Below the pieces are notes generated by a model. It ran no database searches, was not told the origin of the DNA, and was given only the letters and a program-made list of their open reading frames with translations. 64,000 nt of DNA from Haloferax sp046557615 (GTDB lineage Archaea; Halobacteriota; Halobacteria; Halobacteriales; Haloferacaceae): NCBI RefSeq assembly GCF_046557615.1, contig NZ_JBKIII010000002.1:744001-808000 (forward strand), given 5' to 3'. Within the stretch, counting starts at the first letter, position 1. The number at the start of each line of letters is the position of its first letter. This document shows positions 31,891 to 40,291 of this stretch, one piece after another. The translations under genes and the position numbers were made by a program.

Positions 31891-33243
31891 ATGGAAATCG
31901 AAATCGCAACCATTGGCGGCTACGAAGAAGTTGGCCGTCAGATGACGGCCGTTCGCGCCGGTGACGACGTTGTTGTCTTCGACATGGGTCTGAACCTGTC
32001 GCAGGTTCTCATCCACGACAACGTTGAAACCGAGAAAATGCATAGCCTCGACCTCATCGACATGGGCGCCATCCCGGACGACCGTGTCATGAGCGAACTG
32101 GAAGGTGACGTGCAGGCTATCGTCCCTACCCACGGTCACCTCGACCACATCGGTGCCATCTCCAAACTGGCACACCGCTACGACGCACCCGTCGTCGCGA
32201 CGCCCTTCACTATCGAGCTGGTCAAACAGCAAATCGAGGGCGAGAACAAGTTCAACGTGAACAACGACCTCATCAAGATGAGCGCCGGTGAGACCATGTC
32301 CATCGGCGACTCCGGACAGGTCGAACTCGAATTCGTTCACGTCACTCACTCCATCATCGACGCCATCAACCCGGTCCTCCACACGCCGGAAGGTGCAGTC
32401 GTCTACGGTCTCGACAAGCGTATGGACCACTCGCCGGTCCTCGAAGACCCAATCGACATGAAGCGTTTCCGCGAAATCGGTCGTGAAGGAAACGGCGTCC
32501 TCGCCTACATCGAGGACTGTACGAACGCCGGACGCAAGGGCCGAACGCCCTCCGAATCCGTCGCTCGTCGCCACCTCAAGGACGTCATGACCTCCGTCGA
32601 GGACTACGACGGCGGTATCGTCGCAACGACGTTCTCCTCGCACATCTCGCGTGTCTCGTCGCTCGTGGAGTTCGCAAACGACATCGGCCGCCAACCAGTG
32701 CTGCTCGGTCGCTCGATGGAGAAGTACTCCGGTACCGCCGAACGCCTCGGCTTCGTCGACCTCCCCGACGACCTCGGCATGTACGGCCACCGCAAGTCCG
32801 TGGACCGCACCTTCAAGCGCATCATGAAGGAAGGCAAGGAGAACTACCTGCCTATCGTCACGGGCCACCAGGGCGAGCCTCGTGCGATGCTGACGCGCAT
32901 GGGCCGCGGCGAGACGCCGTACGAGATTGACGACGGTGACAAAGTCATCTTCTCGGCTCGCGTCATTCCGGAGCCGACGAACGAAGGACAGCGTTACCAG
33001 TCCGAGCGTCTCCTGCGCATGCAGGGCGCACGCATCTTCGACGACATCCACGTCTCTGGCCACCTTCGTGAGGAAGGCCACTACGAGATGCTGCAGGCAC
33101 TCCAGCCCCAGCACGTCATCCCGGCCCACCAGAACCTCAAGGGCTTCGCACCGTACGTCGACCTCGCAGAGAGTCAGGGCTACGCCCTGGGCCGAGACGT
33201 GCACGTCACGCGTAACGGCAACATGATCCAGCTGGTGGACTGA
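31891..33243 (+). CDS. rnj: Ribonuclease J (archaeal RNase J)
   Basis: A 450-residue metallo-beta-lactamase/beta-CASP 5'-3' exoribonuclease. The zinc motif HGHLDH is at residues 81-86. Further motifs are FVHVTHSI (motif 3), the beta-CASP signature VTGHQGEPRAML near residue 330, and SGHLREEGHYEML and PAHQNLKG near the end. It starts MEIEIATIGGYEEVGRQ, which is the natural N-terminus of the family; an open frame reaches 48 codons further up, but I treat that as leader. Its stop overlaps the ATG of the next gene by one base (TGATG). The preceding leader is long and structured. Confidence 0.95.
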   Translation: MEIEIATIGGYEEVGRQMTAVRAGDDVVVFDMGLNLSQVLIHDNVETEKMHSLDLIDMGAIPDDRVMSELEGDVQAIVPTHGHLDHIGAISKLAHRYDAPVVATPFTIELVKQQIEGENKFNVNNDLIKMSAGETMSIGDSGQVELEFVHVTHSIIDAINPVLHTPEGAVVYGLDKRMDHSPVLEDPIDMKRFREIGREGNGVLAYIEDCTNAGRKGRTPSESVARRHLKDVMTSVEDYDGGIVATTFSSHISRVSSLVEFANDIGRQPVLLGRSMEKYSGTAERLGFVDLPDDLGMYGHRKSVDRTFKRIMKEGKENYLPIVTGHQGEPRAMLTRMGRGETPYEIDDGDKVIFSARVIPEPTNEGQRYQSERLLRMQGARIFDDIHVSGHLREEGHYEMLQALQPQHVIPAHQNLKGFAPYVDLAESQGYALGRDVHVTRNGNMIQLVD

Positions 33244-34289
33244 TGACTCCTGACGCGACGGAACAGCGAGTGCTCGAAGCGATTCGCGAGCGGCGCGAAC
33301 TCGTCAACGAAGCACTCGAATCGGACGTCCCGATGGCCGAACCGGAGCGTCTCTACGAGGCCTCACGGTACTTGCTCAAAGCGGGCGGCAAGCGCCTGCG
33401 GCCAACGGTGTCCCTGCTCACGGCGGAAGCACTCGCCGACGTTGAGCCGATGTCGGAAGATTACCGCGCGTTCCCGACGCTCGCAGACGGCGCTATCGAC
33501 GTGATGTCGGCCGCCGCGAGCATCGAGGTCATCCAGTCGTTCACGCTCATCCACGACGACATCATGGACGACGACGACCTTCGGCGCGGCGTCCCGGCAG
33601 TCCACAAGGAGTACGACACCGAGACCGCCATCTTGGCGGGTGACACCCTGTACGCGAAGGCGTTCGAACTCCTGACCCAGACCGGAGCAGACCCGGCAAA
33701 CGGGCTGGAAGCCGTCCAGCGACTCGCGACCACCTGCATCCAAATCTGTGAGGGCCAAGCATTGGACATCGAGTTCGAACACCGAAGCAGTGTACTCCCC
33801 GACGAGTACCTCAACATGGTCGAACTCAAGACGGCCGTCCTGTACGGGACGGCCGCGGCGATTCCGGCGGTCCTCATGGGCGCAGACGACGACGTCGTCG
33901 AGGCGCTCTACCAGTACGGCATCGAGTCTGGAAGCGCATTCCAGATTCAAGACGACGTACTCGACCTGACGGTTCCCTCCGAGAAACTCGGCAAGCAACG
34001 AGGCTCCGACCTCGTCGAGAACAAGGAGACCATCATCCTCCTGCACGCCCGGCAACAGGGTGTCGATGTCGAGGAGTTGGTCGAAGCCGAGACCGCAGAC
34101 GAACTTACTGAAGAAGAAGTCCAAGCGGCGGTCAACGAACTCGACGACGCGGGCAGCATCGACTACGCCCGTGAGATGGCCGAAGACCTCACCGAACAAG
34201 CGAAAGCACGCCTCGACGTGCTTCCCGACAACGAGGCCCGCGACCTGCTGTGCGATATCGCGGACTACCTCATCACCCGCGGTTACTAA
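33243..34289 (+). CDS. idsA: Geranylgeranyl / polyprenyl diphosphate synthase
   Basis: A 348-residue trans-prenyltransferase that elongates allylic diphosphates for archaeal lipids and quinones. The first Asp-rich motif DDIMDDDD is at about 103-110 and the second, DDVLD, at about 236-240. Both are complete. The residues before the first Asp motif (FTLIHDD) lack a bulky aromatic five residues upstream, which suggests a C20 or longer product; this is from family knowledge. It is translationally coupled to RNase J (TGATG overlap). The association rnj-idsA-gltX is conserved in haloarchaea. A hairpin with a T-run follows its stop. Confidence 0.93.
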   Translation: MTPDATEQRVLEAIRERRELVNEALESDVPMAEPERLYEASRYLLKAGGKRLRPTVSLLTAEALADVEPMSEDYRAFPTLADGAIDVMSAAASIEVIQSFTLIHDDIMDDDDLRRGVPAVHKEYDTETAILAGDTLYAKAFELLTQTGADPANGLEAVQRLATTCIQICEGQALDIEFEHRSSVLPDEYLNMVELKTAVLYGTAAAIPAVLMGADDDVVEALYQYGIESGSAFQIQDDVLDLTVPSEKLGKQRGSDLVENKETIILLHARQQGVDVEELVEAETADELTEEEVQAAVNELDDAGSIDYAREMAEDLTEQAKARLDVLPDNEARDLLCDIADYLITRGY

Positions 34290-34292
34290 TCG

Positions 34293-34327
34293 CGGCACGC
34301 CCACAGTTTGGGCTGCGCCGTTTTCTC
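34293..34327 (+). terminator. Terminator after rnj-idsA
   Basis: GCCCA-cagtt-TGGGC (34299-34313), extended by CGGC/GCCG (34293-34296, 34317-34320), is followed by TTTTCTC (34321-34327). It begins 4 bases after the idsA stop. Archaeal RNA polymerase ends at T-rich tracts, so this is a plausible operon end, and gltX has its own promoter. Confidence 0.5.
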
Positions 34328-34465
34328 AGACACTCTGGACACGTTCGTGTGCCACAACGAATATCTGCCTAGGCGTGGTAACATGCCTCGTACCCCTGCC
34401 CGCGCGAGGAACGCCCTTCCCGCAATCCGGGCCTGTTTTTAGGCGTGACGCGGAATCGGAGGATA

Positions 34466-36178
34466 ATGGACGACGACCTTCGAGAGCGCGTCGAGCGAGA
34501 GGCGGAGAAACACGCCCTTCTCAACGCGGTCAAACACGACAGCGACGCCGACGTGGGCGCGATTATGGGCCCGCTCATGGGCGAGAATCCCGAGTTTCGA
34601 CAGCACGGCGGCGAGATTCCGGGTCTCATCGGACCCATCGCCGCGAAGGTTAACCAACTCTCAGCAGCCGAAAAGCGCGAGCGAATCGGCGAACTCGCAC
34701 CCGAGGAACTCGCCGAGATGGAAGCCGAGGACGAAGAAGACGACCAACTGCTTCCCGACCTGCCGAACGCCGACGAGTACGACGAGATTCGGATGCGCGC
34801 CGCACCCAACCCGAACGGTCCGTGGCACATGGGCCACGCTCGGATGCCCGCGGTCATCGGGACGTACAAGGAGATGTACGATGGCTCGTTTATCGTCCGC
34901 TTCGACGACACCGACCCCGAGACGAAGCGCCCGGACCTCTCGGCCTACGACGCCATCCTCGACGATATCGCATTCCTCGGATTCGAACCCGACGACGTGA
35001 TTCGCGCTTCGGACCGCGTGGAGACCTACTACGACTACGCCCGCGACCTCATCGAGAAAGGTGGCGCGTACACCTGTTCCTGTTCTGGTGAGGACTTCTC
35101 CAACCTGAAGAACGACGGCAAGCCGTGTCCACACCGCGACAAGGACACAGAGACGACGCTCGAAGAGTTCGAAGCCATGGTCGATGGCGAGTACAACTCC
35201 GGCGAGATGGTTCTTCGTGTCAAGACCGACATCGAACACAAGAACCCCGCACTCCGCGACTGGGTTGCCTTCCGCATGATAGACACCCCGCACCCACGTC
35301 CGGAAGCAGAAGACTACCGCGCGTGGCCCATGCTCGACTTCCAGTCCGGCGTTGACGACCACCTGACGGGCGTCACCCACATCATCCGCGGCATCGACCT
35401 CCAAGACTCCGCCAAGCGCCAGCAGTTCGTCTACGACTACTTCGGCTGGGACTACCCGGAAGTCCTCCACTGGGGCCACGTCCAACTCGACGCGTACGAC
35501 GTGAAGATGTCCACCTCGACTATCAAGGAACTCATCGACGAGGGCGAACTCGATGGCTGGGACGACCCGCGCGCGCCCACCATCCAGTCGGTCCGCCGTC
35601 GCGGTATCCGTGGACAGGCAATCGTGGACGCGATGGTCGAACTCGGCATGTCCACCTCCGACGTTGACCTCGCCATGTCTTCTGTCTACGCCAACAACCG
35701 TGACCTCGTAGACGACGAGACGAACCGCTACTTCTTCGTCCGGAACGGCGAGGCGTTCGCCATCGAAGGCGGCCCCGACGAGGCACACCCGCCGCTCCAC
35801 CCGAGTTTCGAAGGCCGCGGTACTCGGGCCATCCCGGTCGGCGACAGCGTCCTCCTCGAATCCGACGACGTACCCGCCGAGGGTGAGCGCGTCTGGCTGA
35901 AAGGCTTCGGCGCGGTCCGCCGCGAAGACGACACACTCGTGGCCACAGGCGACGACTTAGACGTGGTCCGCGAGGGCGACGTTCCCGTCATTCACTGGGT
36001 ACCTGAAGATGGTCTTCCGGTTCGCATGCGAACGATGGACGGCGACGTGACCGGTGTTGCCGAACCCGACTTCGGCGACCTCCCTGTTGACGAACTCGTC
36101 CAGTTCGAGCGCGTTGGCTTCGCTCGCGTCGATTCGAAGGACGACGACGAGACGGTCACGTACTTCGCGCACAAGTAG
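34466..36178 (+). CDS. gltX: Glutamyl-tRNA(Gln/Glu) synthetase, archaeal type
   Basis: A 570-residue class Ib synthetase of the archaeal/GlnRS-like branch. The N-terminal helical extension (1-110) precedes the Rossmann fold. The HIGH motif is APNPNGPWHMGHARM near residue 115. The KMSKS-like motif is VKMSTSTI near residue 348. The C-terminal anticodon-binding part is beta-rich, as in GlnRS. It probably also glutamylates tRNA-Gln for later amidation, since archaea lack GlnRS. The ATG at 34466 follows a TATA (TTTTTAGG, 34434-34441) by about 28 bases and also has GGAGG 5 bases upstream, so either initiation mode is open. Confidence 0.95.
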   Translation: MDDDLRERVEREAEKHALLNAVKHDSDADVGAIMGPLMGENPEFRQHGGEIPGLIGPIAAKVNQLSAAEKRERIGELAPEELAEMEAEDEEDDQLLPDLPNADEYDEIRMRAAPNPNGPWHMGHARMPAVIGTYKEMYDGSFIVRFDDTDPETKRPDLSAYDAILDDIAFLGFEPDDVIRASDRVETYYDYARDLIEKGGAYTCSCSGEDFSNLKNDGKPCPHRDKDTETTLEEFEAMVDGEYNSGEMVLRVKTDIEHKNPALRDWVAFRMIDTPHPRPEAEDYRAWPMLDFQSGVDDHLTGVTHIIRGIDLQDSAKRQQFVYDYFGWDYPEVLHWGHVQLDAYDVKMSTSTIKELIDEGELDGWDDPRAPTIQSVRRRGIRGQAIVDAMVELGMSTSDVDLAMSSVYANNRDLVDDETNRYFFVRNGEAFAIEGGPDEAHPPLHPSFEGRGTRAIPVGDSVLLESDDVPAEGERVWLKGFGAVRREDDTLVATGDDLDVVREGDVPVIHWVPEDGLPVRMRTMDGDVTGVAEPDFGDLPVDELVQFERVGFARVDSKDDDETVTYFAHK

Positions 36179-36275
36179 TCCGACTGCTTCTCCGGAGTCC
36201 TTCGTTCTCCCGCGACGAGCGACTGGTTCGCCTCCCAGCGATACTTCTTTGTGACGACGTGCGGCACACTGTGTC

Positions 36276-37739
36276 ATGACTGATGATAACAAAATGATTC
36301 AGGTGCGGAACTTCGTTGGCGGGGCGTGGACCACCCCATCGTCGGCGGGGCAACCAGTCGAAAATCCGGCGACTGGTGAACAGTTCGGCGAGGTCCGATT
36401 CAGCGACGAAGCGGACGTTGACGAGGCTGTCACGGCGGCGAAAGAAGCGTTCGAATCGTGGCGACAGACGCCAATCGAGGAACGGCTGCAACCGCTGTTT
36501 CGCTACAAACAACTGCTCGAAGAACACCAAGACGAAATCGCTCGTGGCCTCGTCCGCGAACACGGCAAAGCCCTGTCTGAAGCACGTGGCGAGATTCGAC
36601 GCGGTATCGAGAACGTCGAGGTCGCCTGTGGCGCGCCCACGATGATGCAAGCAGGCCACCTGCAGCACGCTGCCCCCGACATCGACGAGACGGCAGTACG
36701 AAAGCCACTGGGCGTCTTCGCCGCCATCACGCCCTTCAATTTCCCGGCGATGATTCCGCTGTGGTTTCTTCCCTACGCCGTCGCCACCGGAAACACGTTC
36801 GTCCTCAAGCCGAGCGAGCGAAATCCGTTCACGCCGACGAAACTCGTCGAACTGGCCCACGAAGCAGGCTTTCCCGAGGGTGTCGTCTCACTCGTCCACG
36901 GCGACAAAACAGCCGTCGAGGCGCTCTGTTCCCACGACGACGTCGAAGGAATCTCGTTCGTCGGAAGCACCCCTATCGCCCGCCACGTCTACGAAACCGC
37001 CGCGAGTCACGGCAAGCGCGTGCAGGCACAAGGTGGTGCGAAGAACCACGTCATCGTGAGCGCGACTGCCGACCTCGAAACGGCCGTCGAAGGCACCGTC
37101 GGGTCGGCGTTCGCCAATACCGGCCAGCGCTGCCTCGCCAACCCCGTCGCCGTCGTCGAAGACGGCATCTACGACGAGTTCGCCGAGCGATTGGTCGAGC
37201 GCGCGAGCGAGGTTGTCGTCGGGAGCGGACTCGACGAGGAGACGGAGATGGGACCGCTCACAACCCGCGCGCACCGCGAGAACATCATCGACGCCATCGA
37301 CGCGGGTGCCGATTCGGAAGCGACGCTCCTCCTCGACGGCCGCGAAGCCGACGTTCCCGGCGACGGCCACTTCCTCGGGCCGACCATCTTCGGCGACGTG
37401 TCGCCGGACTCGTCGCTCGCCCGCGACGAACTCTTCGGTCCCGTACTCGCGCTGGTTCGCGTCTCGGACTTCGACGAAGCCCTCTCCGTCGTCAACGCCT
37501 CTGAGTTCGGCAACGCCGCGAGTCTGTTCACCACCTCCGGCGGCGAAGCCCAGCGATTCAGAAACGAAGCCGAACCGGGCAATCTCGGCGTCAACGTTGG
37601 AACTGCTGCACCGATGGCGTTCTTCCACTTCGGCGGGTCGAACGCGTCGTTCTTCGGTGATTTGCACGCCCAAGGCGACGACGCGGTTCGGTTCTACACC
37701 GACGAGACGATTTACATCGAGCGGTGGCCCGACACGTGA
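36276..37739 (+). CDS. mmsA: Methylmalonate-semialdehyde dehydrogenase (CoA-acylating)
   Basis: A 487-residue aldehyde dehydrogenase. The catalytic Cys lies in NTGQRCLA near residue 287. The substrate-binding PFNFPAMIPLW and the C-terminal FFGDLHAQGDDAVRFYT are characteristic of the methylmalonate-semialdehyde/malonate-semialdehyde branch rather than general aldehyde dehydrogenases. The classical general-base Glu region (GxELGG) is replaced by the AQGGAKN loop, as in MmsA. It converts malonate or methylmalonate semialdehyde to acetyl- or propionyl-CoA in valine, inositol or beta-alanine breakdown. Its stop codon overlaps the start of the cyclase family gene (GTGA). This could connect to the Gfo/Idh-isomerase genes elsewhere in the window, but that is a guess. 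Confidence 0.9.
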   Translation: MTDDNKMIQVRNFVGGAWTTPSSAGQPVENPATGEQFGEVRFSDEADVDEAVTAAKEAFESWRQTPIEERLQPLFRYKQLLEEHQDEIARGLVREHGKALSEARGEIRRGIENVEVACGAPTMMQAGHLQHAAPDIDETAVRKPLGVFAAITPFNFPAMIPLWFLPYAVATGNTFVLKPSERNPFTPTKLVELAHEAGFPEGVVSLVHGDKTAVEALCSHDDVEGISFVGSTPIARHVYETAASHGKRVQAQGGAKNHVIVSATADLETAVEGTVGSAFANTGQRCLANPVAVVEDGIYDEFAERLVERASEVVVGSGLDEETEMGPLTTRAHRENIIDAIDAGADSEATLLLDGREADVPGDGHFLGPTIFGDVSPDSSLARDELFGPVLALVRVSDFDEALSVVNASEFGNAASLFTTSGGEAQRFRNEAEPGNLGVNVGTAAPMAFFHFGGSNASFFGDLHAQGDDAVRFYTDETIYIERWPDT

Positions 37740-38359
37740 CGCTCGTGGACCTCACCCGACCCATCGAGTCGGGGATGCCGACGTATCCCGGTGACCCTCC
37801 GGTGAGTGTCGAATCCCACGCGACGTTCGACCGCGATGGCTACCGCGTTGCCCGACTCGAATTGGGGAGCCACACGGGGACCCACGTTGATGCCCCCGCG
37901 CACACCGAACCGGATGGTGCGACGCTCGATTCCTATTCGGTCGATGAGTTGCGGATGACCGCGCAGGTGGTCGATTGTCGGGGAGTTGGGGCAGGCGGGA
38001 AAATCACGCCTGCCCATCTGCCGGAGATTGAGTCGGATGTCGAGTGTCTCGTCTTTCGAACCGGCTGGGAAGACGAGTGGGGAACCGACCGAATGACCGA
38101 ACACCCATCGCTCTCGGCCGAATTGGCGCAGTTCTGTGCCGACCGGGGATACGCCGTCGCCACGGATGCACTTAGCCCAGACCCGACCGGCGGCAGTGAG
38201 ATTCCGGTTCACAACGCCGTACTGGGCGCGGGAAACCTCATCGTCGAAAACCTGTGTGGGCTGGCGATGCTTCCGGTAGGAGAATCGTTTACGCTGTTCG
38301 TACTGCCGCTTCGCGTCGATTCTGATGGTGCGCCCGCGCGAGTCGTCGCAGAATTCTGA
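37736..38359 (+). CDS. Cyclase family protein (kynurenine formamidase-like metal hydrolase)
   Basis: A 207-residue metal-dependent hydrolase. The signature HTGTHVDAPAH (about residue 40) supplies the metal-binding His and Asp residues of the cyclase/KynB family. ATDALSPDP and PVHNAVLGAGNLIVENL are further family segments. Members hydrolyse N-formylkynurenine, isatin or cyclic amides, and the substrate here is open. The start chosen is the GTG at 37736, which overlaps the stop of mmsA (GTGA); another GTG lies at 37724. Cotranscription with mmsA suggests a shared catabolic role. Confidence 0.85.
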   Translation: MTLVDLTRPIESGMPTYPGDPPVSVESHATFDRDGYRVARLELGSHTGTHVDAPAHTEPDGATLDSYSVDELRMTAQVVDCRGVGAGGKITPAHLPEIESDVECLVFRTGWEDEWGTDRMTEHPSLSAELAQFCADRGYAVATDALSPDPTGGSEIPVHNAVLGAGNLIVENLCGLAMLPVGESFTLFVLPLRVDSDGAPARVVAEF

Positions 38360-38383
38360 GTTCGACTCGCCGACTTCGTGCCT

Positions 38384-38863
38384 TCAGACGACGACCGTGA
38401 GGACGAACCCGGCGAGCAGTGCGAGCGTCAAGAACACCTGCACCACCGACGTTGCGAGGACGCCGACTGTCGCAATCGCCGCGCGCTGTGCGCCGCGTTC
38501 GGCGTCTTGGTGGTCGAGGTACTCCACGACGAACACGGTCCCGGCGACGCCGATGAAGATGCCGAGTGGGCCGAGGACGAAGAGTAAGATGAGGCCCACG
38601 ACGCCCGCGAGAATCGACGTTTTGGTCGATGCCCCGCCGAATCGGGCGGCGATGACGCCACCACCGTAGTCGGCGACGAGTGCGGTCAGTCCGACGAAGA
38701 GCAGACCGGCGAGCGCGAGGAGTCCGGGTTCGGAAAAGCCCGTGGACCACCAGTAGACGAGGAGACCGATAACCGAGAGTAACGCGCCGGGAAGCATCGG
38801 AAGGACGCTTCCGACGACGCCGAGGACGAGGAGGACGAGTGCGACCCAGAAGAACGGCTCCAT
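38384..38863 (-). CDS. DUF456 family membrane protein
   Basis: A 159-residue protein with four to five hydrophobic helices, rich in Gly, Val and Leu. The segments VLPMLPGALLSVIGLLVYWW and LGPLGIFIGVAGTVFVVEYL fit the DUF456 pattern, including glycine-zipper-type repeats. No function is established. It converges with the cyclase gene, with 24 bases between, and diverges from the ferredoxin gene at 38964. Confidence 0.8.
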   Translation of the reverse strand: MEPFFWVALVLLVLGVVGSVLPMLPGALLSVIGLLVYWWSTGFSEPGLLALAGLLFVGLTALVADYGGGVIAARFGGASTKTSILAGVVGLILLFVLGPLGIFIGVAGTVFVVEYLDHQDAERGAQRAAIATVGVLATSVVQVFLTLALLAGFVLTVVV

Positions 38864-38963
38864 TAGTCGTGACCTTCGTGTCCGAGGGTTATCACCCCAC
38901 CGCCCGAGTGTCGCTGAGCAGGGTATGATTTATTGTTCTTTCAGTGGAACGTTAACAAACGCC

Positions 38964-39293
38964 ATGGCGATTGACCCAAACTTCGAGAAAAATCGAGAAC
39001 GTATCGACGACGATGGCCCGGTGGCAGTGTGGGGGCCAATCGACCCGCCCGAAAAACTCGGTATCCACGGCACCCACGTCGCCGTCGATTTCGACATCTG
39101 CCTCGCAGACGGCGCGTGTCTGGAAGATTGCCCCGTCGACGTGTTCACGTGGGTAGACACACCCGGCCACCCCGAATCAGAACTCAAAGCCCAACCGACG
39201 CACGAAGACCAGTGTATCGACTGTATGCTCTGTGTCGATGTCTGTCCCGTCGATGCCATCGACGTGGACCCGGGGCGCGCTGGCCGCATCTGA
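38964..39293 (+). CDS. Ferredoxin, dicluster 3Fe-4S/4Fe-4S type
   Basis: A 109-residue ferredoxin. Cluster ligands are CLADGACLEDCPVDVF near 48-60 and CIDCMLCVDVCPVDAI near 87-101. The second motif is a full CxxCxxCxxxCP. The first has the CxxxxxC spacing often seen when one cluster is 3Fe-4S, as in archaeal zinc-containing ferredoxins. The N-terminal 40 residues are acidic and may bind zinc or the partner. It lies directly before the ETF operon (39410) on the same strand, 116 bases away, so it probably exchanges electrons with that system. A TATA-like TTTATT (38926-38931) precedes it. Confidence 0.9.
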   Translation: MAIDPNFEKNRERIDDDGPVAVWGPIDPPEKLGIHGTHVAVDFDICLADGACLEDCPVDVFTWVDTPGHPESELKAQPTHEDQCIDCMLCVDVCPVDAIDVDPGRAGRI

Positions 39294-39409
39294 CCCAAAC
39301 GCCTCGTTTCTGACCACATACGAATCACTCAGCAATTGCTGAGTCTCTTCTTATTAGACACAAACAATTATTATGAATATGAGCTAGCACTAAATGGAGG
39401 TTGTTCTCA

Positions 39410-40291
39410 ATGCACATGGTGGTATTAACGAAGGGCGTCCCCGACTTTCGAGAGGGACAGGTATCGTTTAACGAAGAAGGGCATCTCGAACGCGGGAAGA
39501 CGCCCACGGTGATGAACCCGAACGACCAGTTCGCGCTCGATGCGGCGTTACAGACACGCGTCCAACACGGCGGGAAAATCAGCGTGATGAGCATGGGCCC
39601 GCCGGGATACAAAGAAGTCCTCCAAGAGGCGATGGAATCGGCCTACGCCGACGACTTGTATCTCATCTCGGACCGCGAGATGGCCGCCGCCGACACGTGG
39701 GCGACAGCGATTACGCTCAGTTCGGCTATCGAGACACTCGGCGTTCCGGACCTCGTATTTGCGGGGTTCAAGACCGCAGACGGTGAGACGGGCCACACTG
39801 GCCCACAGACGAACTGGTGTCTGGACATGCCGCTTCTCACGCACGTCATCTCGCTGGACGTGGACGAAGAAGCGGGGAAGGTCCGCGCGAAACGACTCGT
39901 GGAAGGCGATATCGAAGAGATAGAGACGGTCGAAGCGTCGCTTCCGGCCTTCATCGTCACCGACCCCGAGTTCGAACCGTCGTACCGAACGGCGCGCCAG
40001 CGACTGACGCTGAAAGACCTGCGCGCAGAGACACAAGAACGCGCGGCAAACTTCGAGGAGTACCTGACGGTGTGGGACCACACCGACATCAACGTGGACC
40101 CCGACTTCATCGGCCTCGACGGGTCGCCCACGATTGTCTCTTCGGTGGACCCGATTCCAAAGGCCCCCGCAGAGCGTGAGGCCACGATGGTCAACCCGGG
40201 TGACGTAGAGTCGATGAGTGAGGTACTCGAAGTGATGCAGTCGGCCAGTGGCGAGAGTGCCGCGGCCGCAGGAGGTGCAGACGATGACTGA
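39410..40291 (+). CDS. etfB: Electron transfer flavoprotein beta subunit (EtfB/FixA)
   Basis: A 293-residue ETF beta subunit. It starts MHMVVLTKGVPDFREG and contains NPNDQFALDAALQTR and GFKTADGETGHTGPQ. It binds AMP, or FAD in bifurcating ETFs, between the two subunits. The protein is about 35 residues longer than classical EtfB because of a C-terminal Ala/Ser/Gly-rich tail. A strong ribosome-binding sequence GGAGG (39396-39400) lies 9 bases before the ATG, so this message is led, unlike most in the window. The stop overlaps the etfA start by eight bases. It accepts electrons from acyl-CoA dehydrogenases such as the one at 23968-25113. Confidence 0.94.
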   Translation: MHMVVLTKGVPDFREGQVSFNEEGHLERGKTPTVMNPNDQFALDAALQTRVQHGGKISVMSMGPPGYKEVLQEAMESAYADDLYLISDREMAAADTWATAITLSSAIETLGVPDLVFAGFKTADGETGHTGPQTNWCLDMPLLTHVISLDVDEEAGKVRAKRLVEGDIEEIETVEASLPAFIVTDPEFEPSYRTARQRLTLKDLRAETQERAANFEEYLTVWDHTDINVDPDFIGLDGSPTIVSSVDPIPKAPAEREATMVNPGDVESMSEVLEVMQSASGESAAAAGGADDD

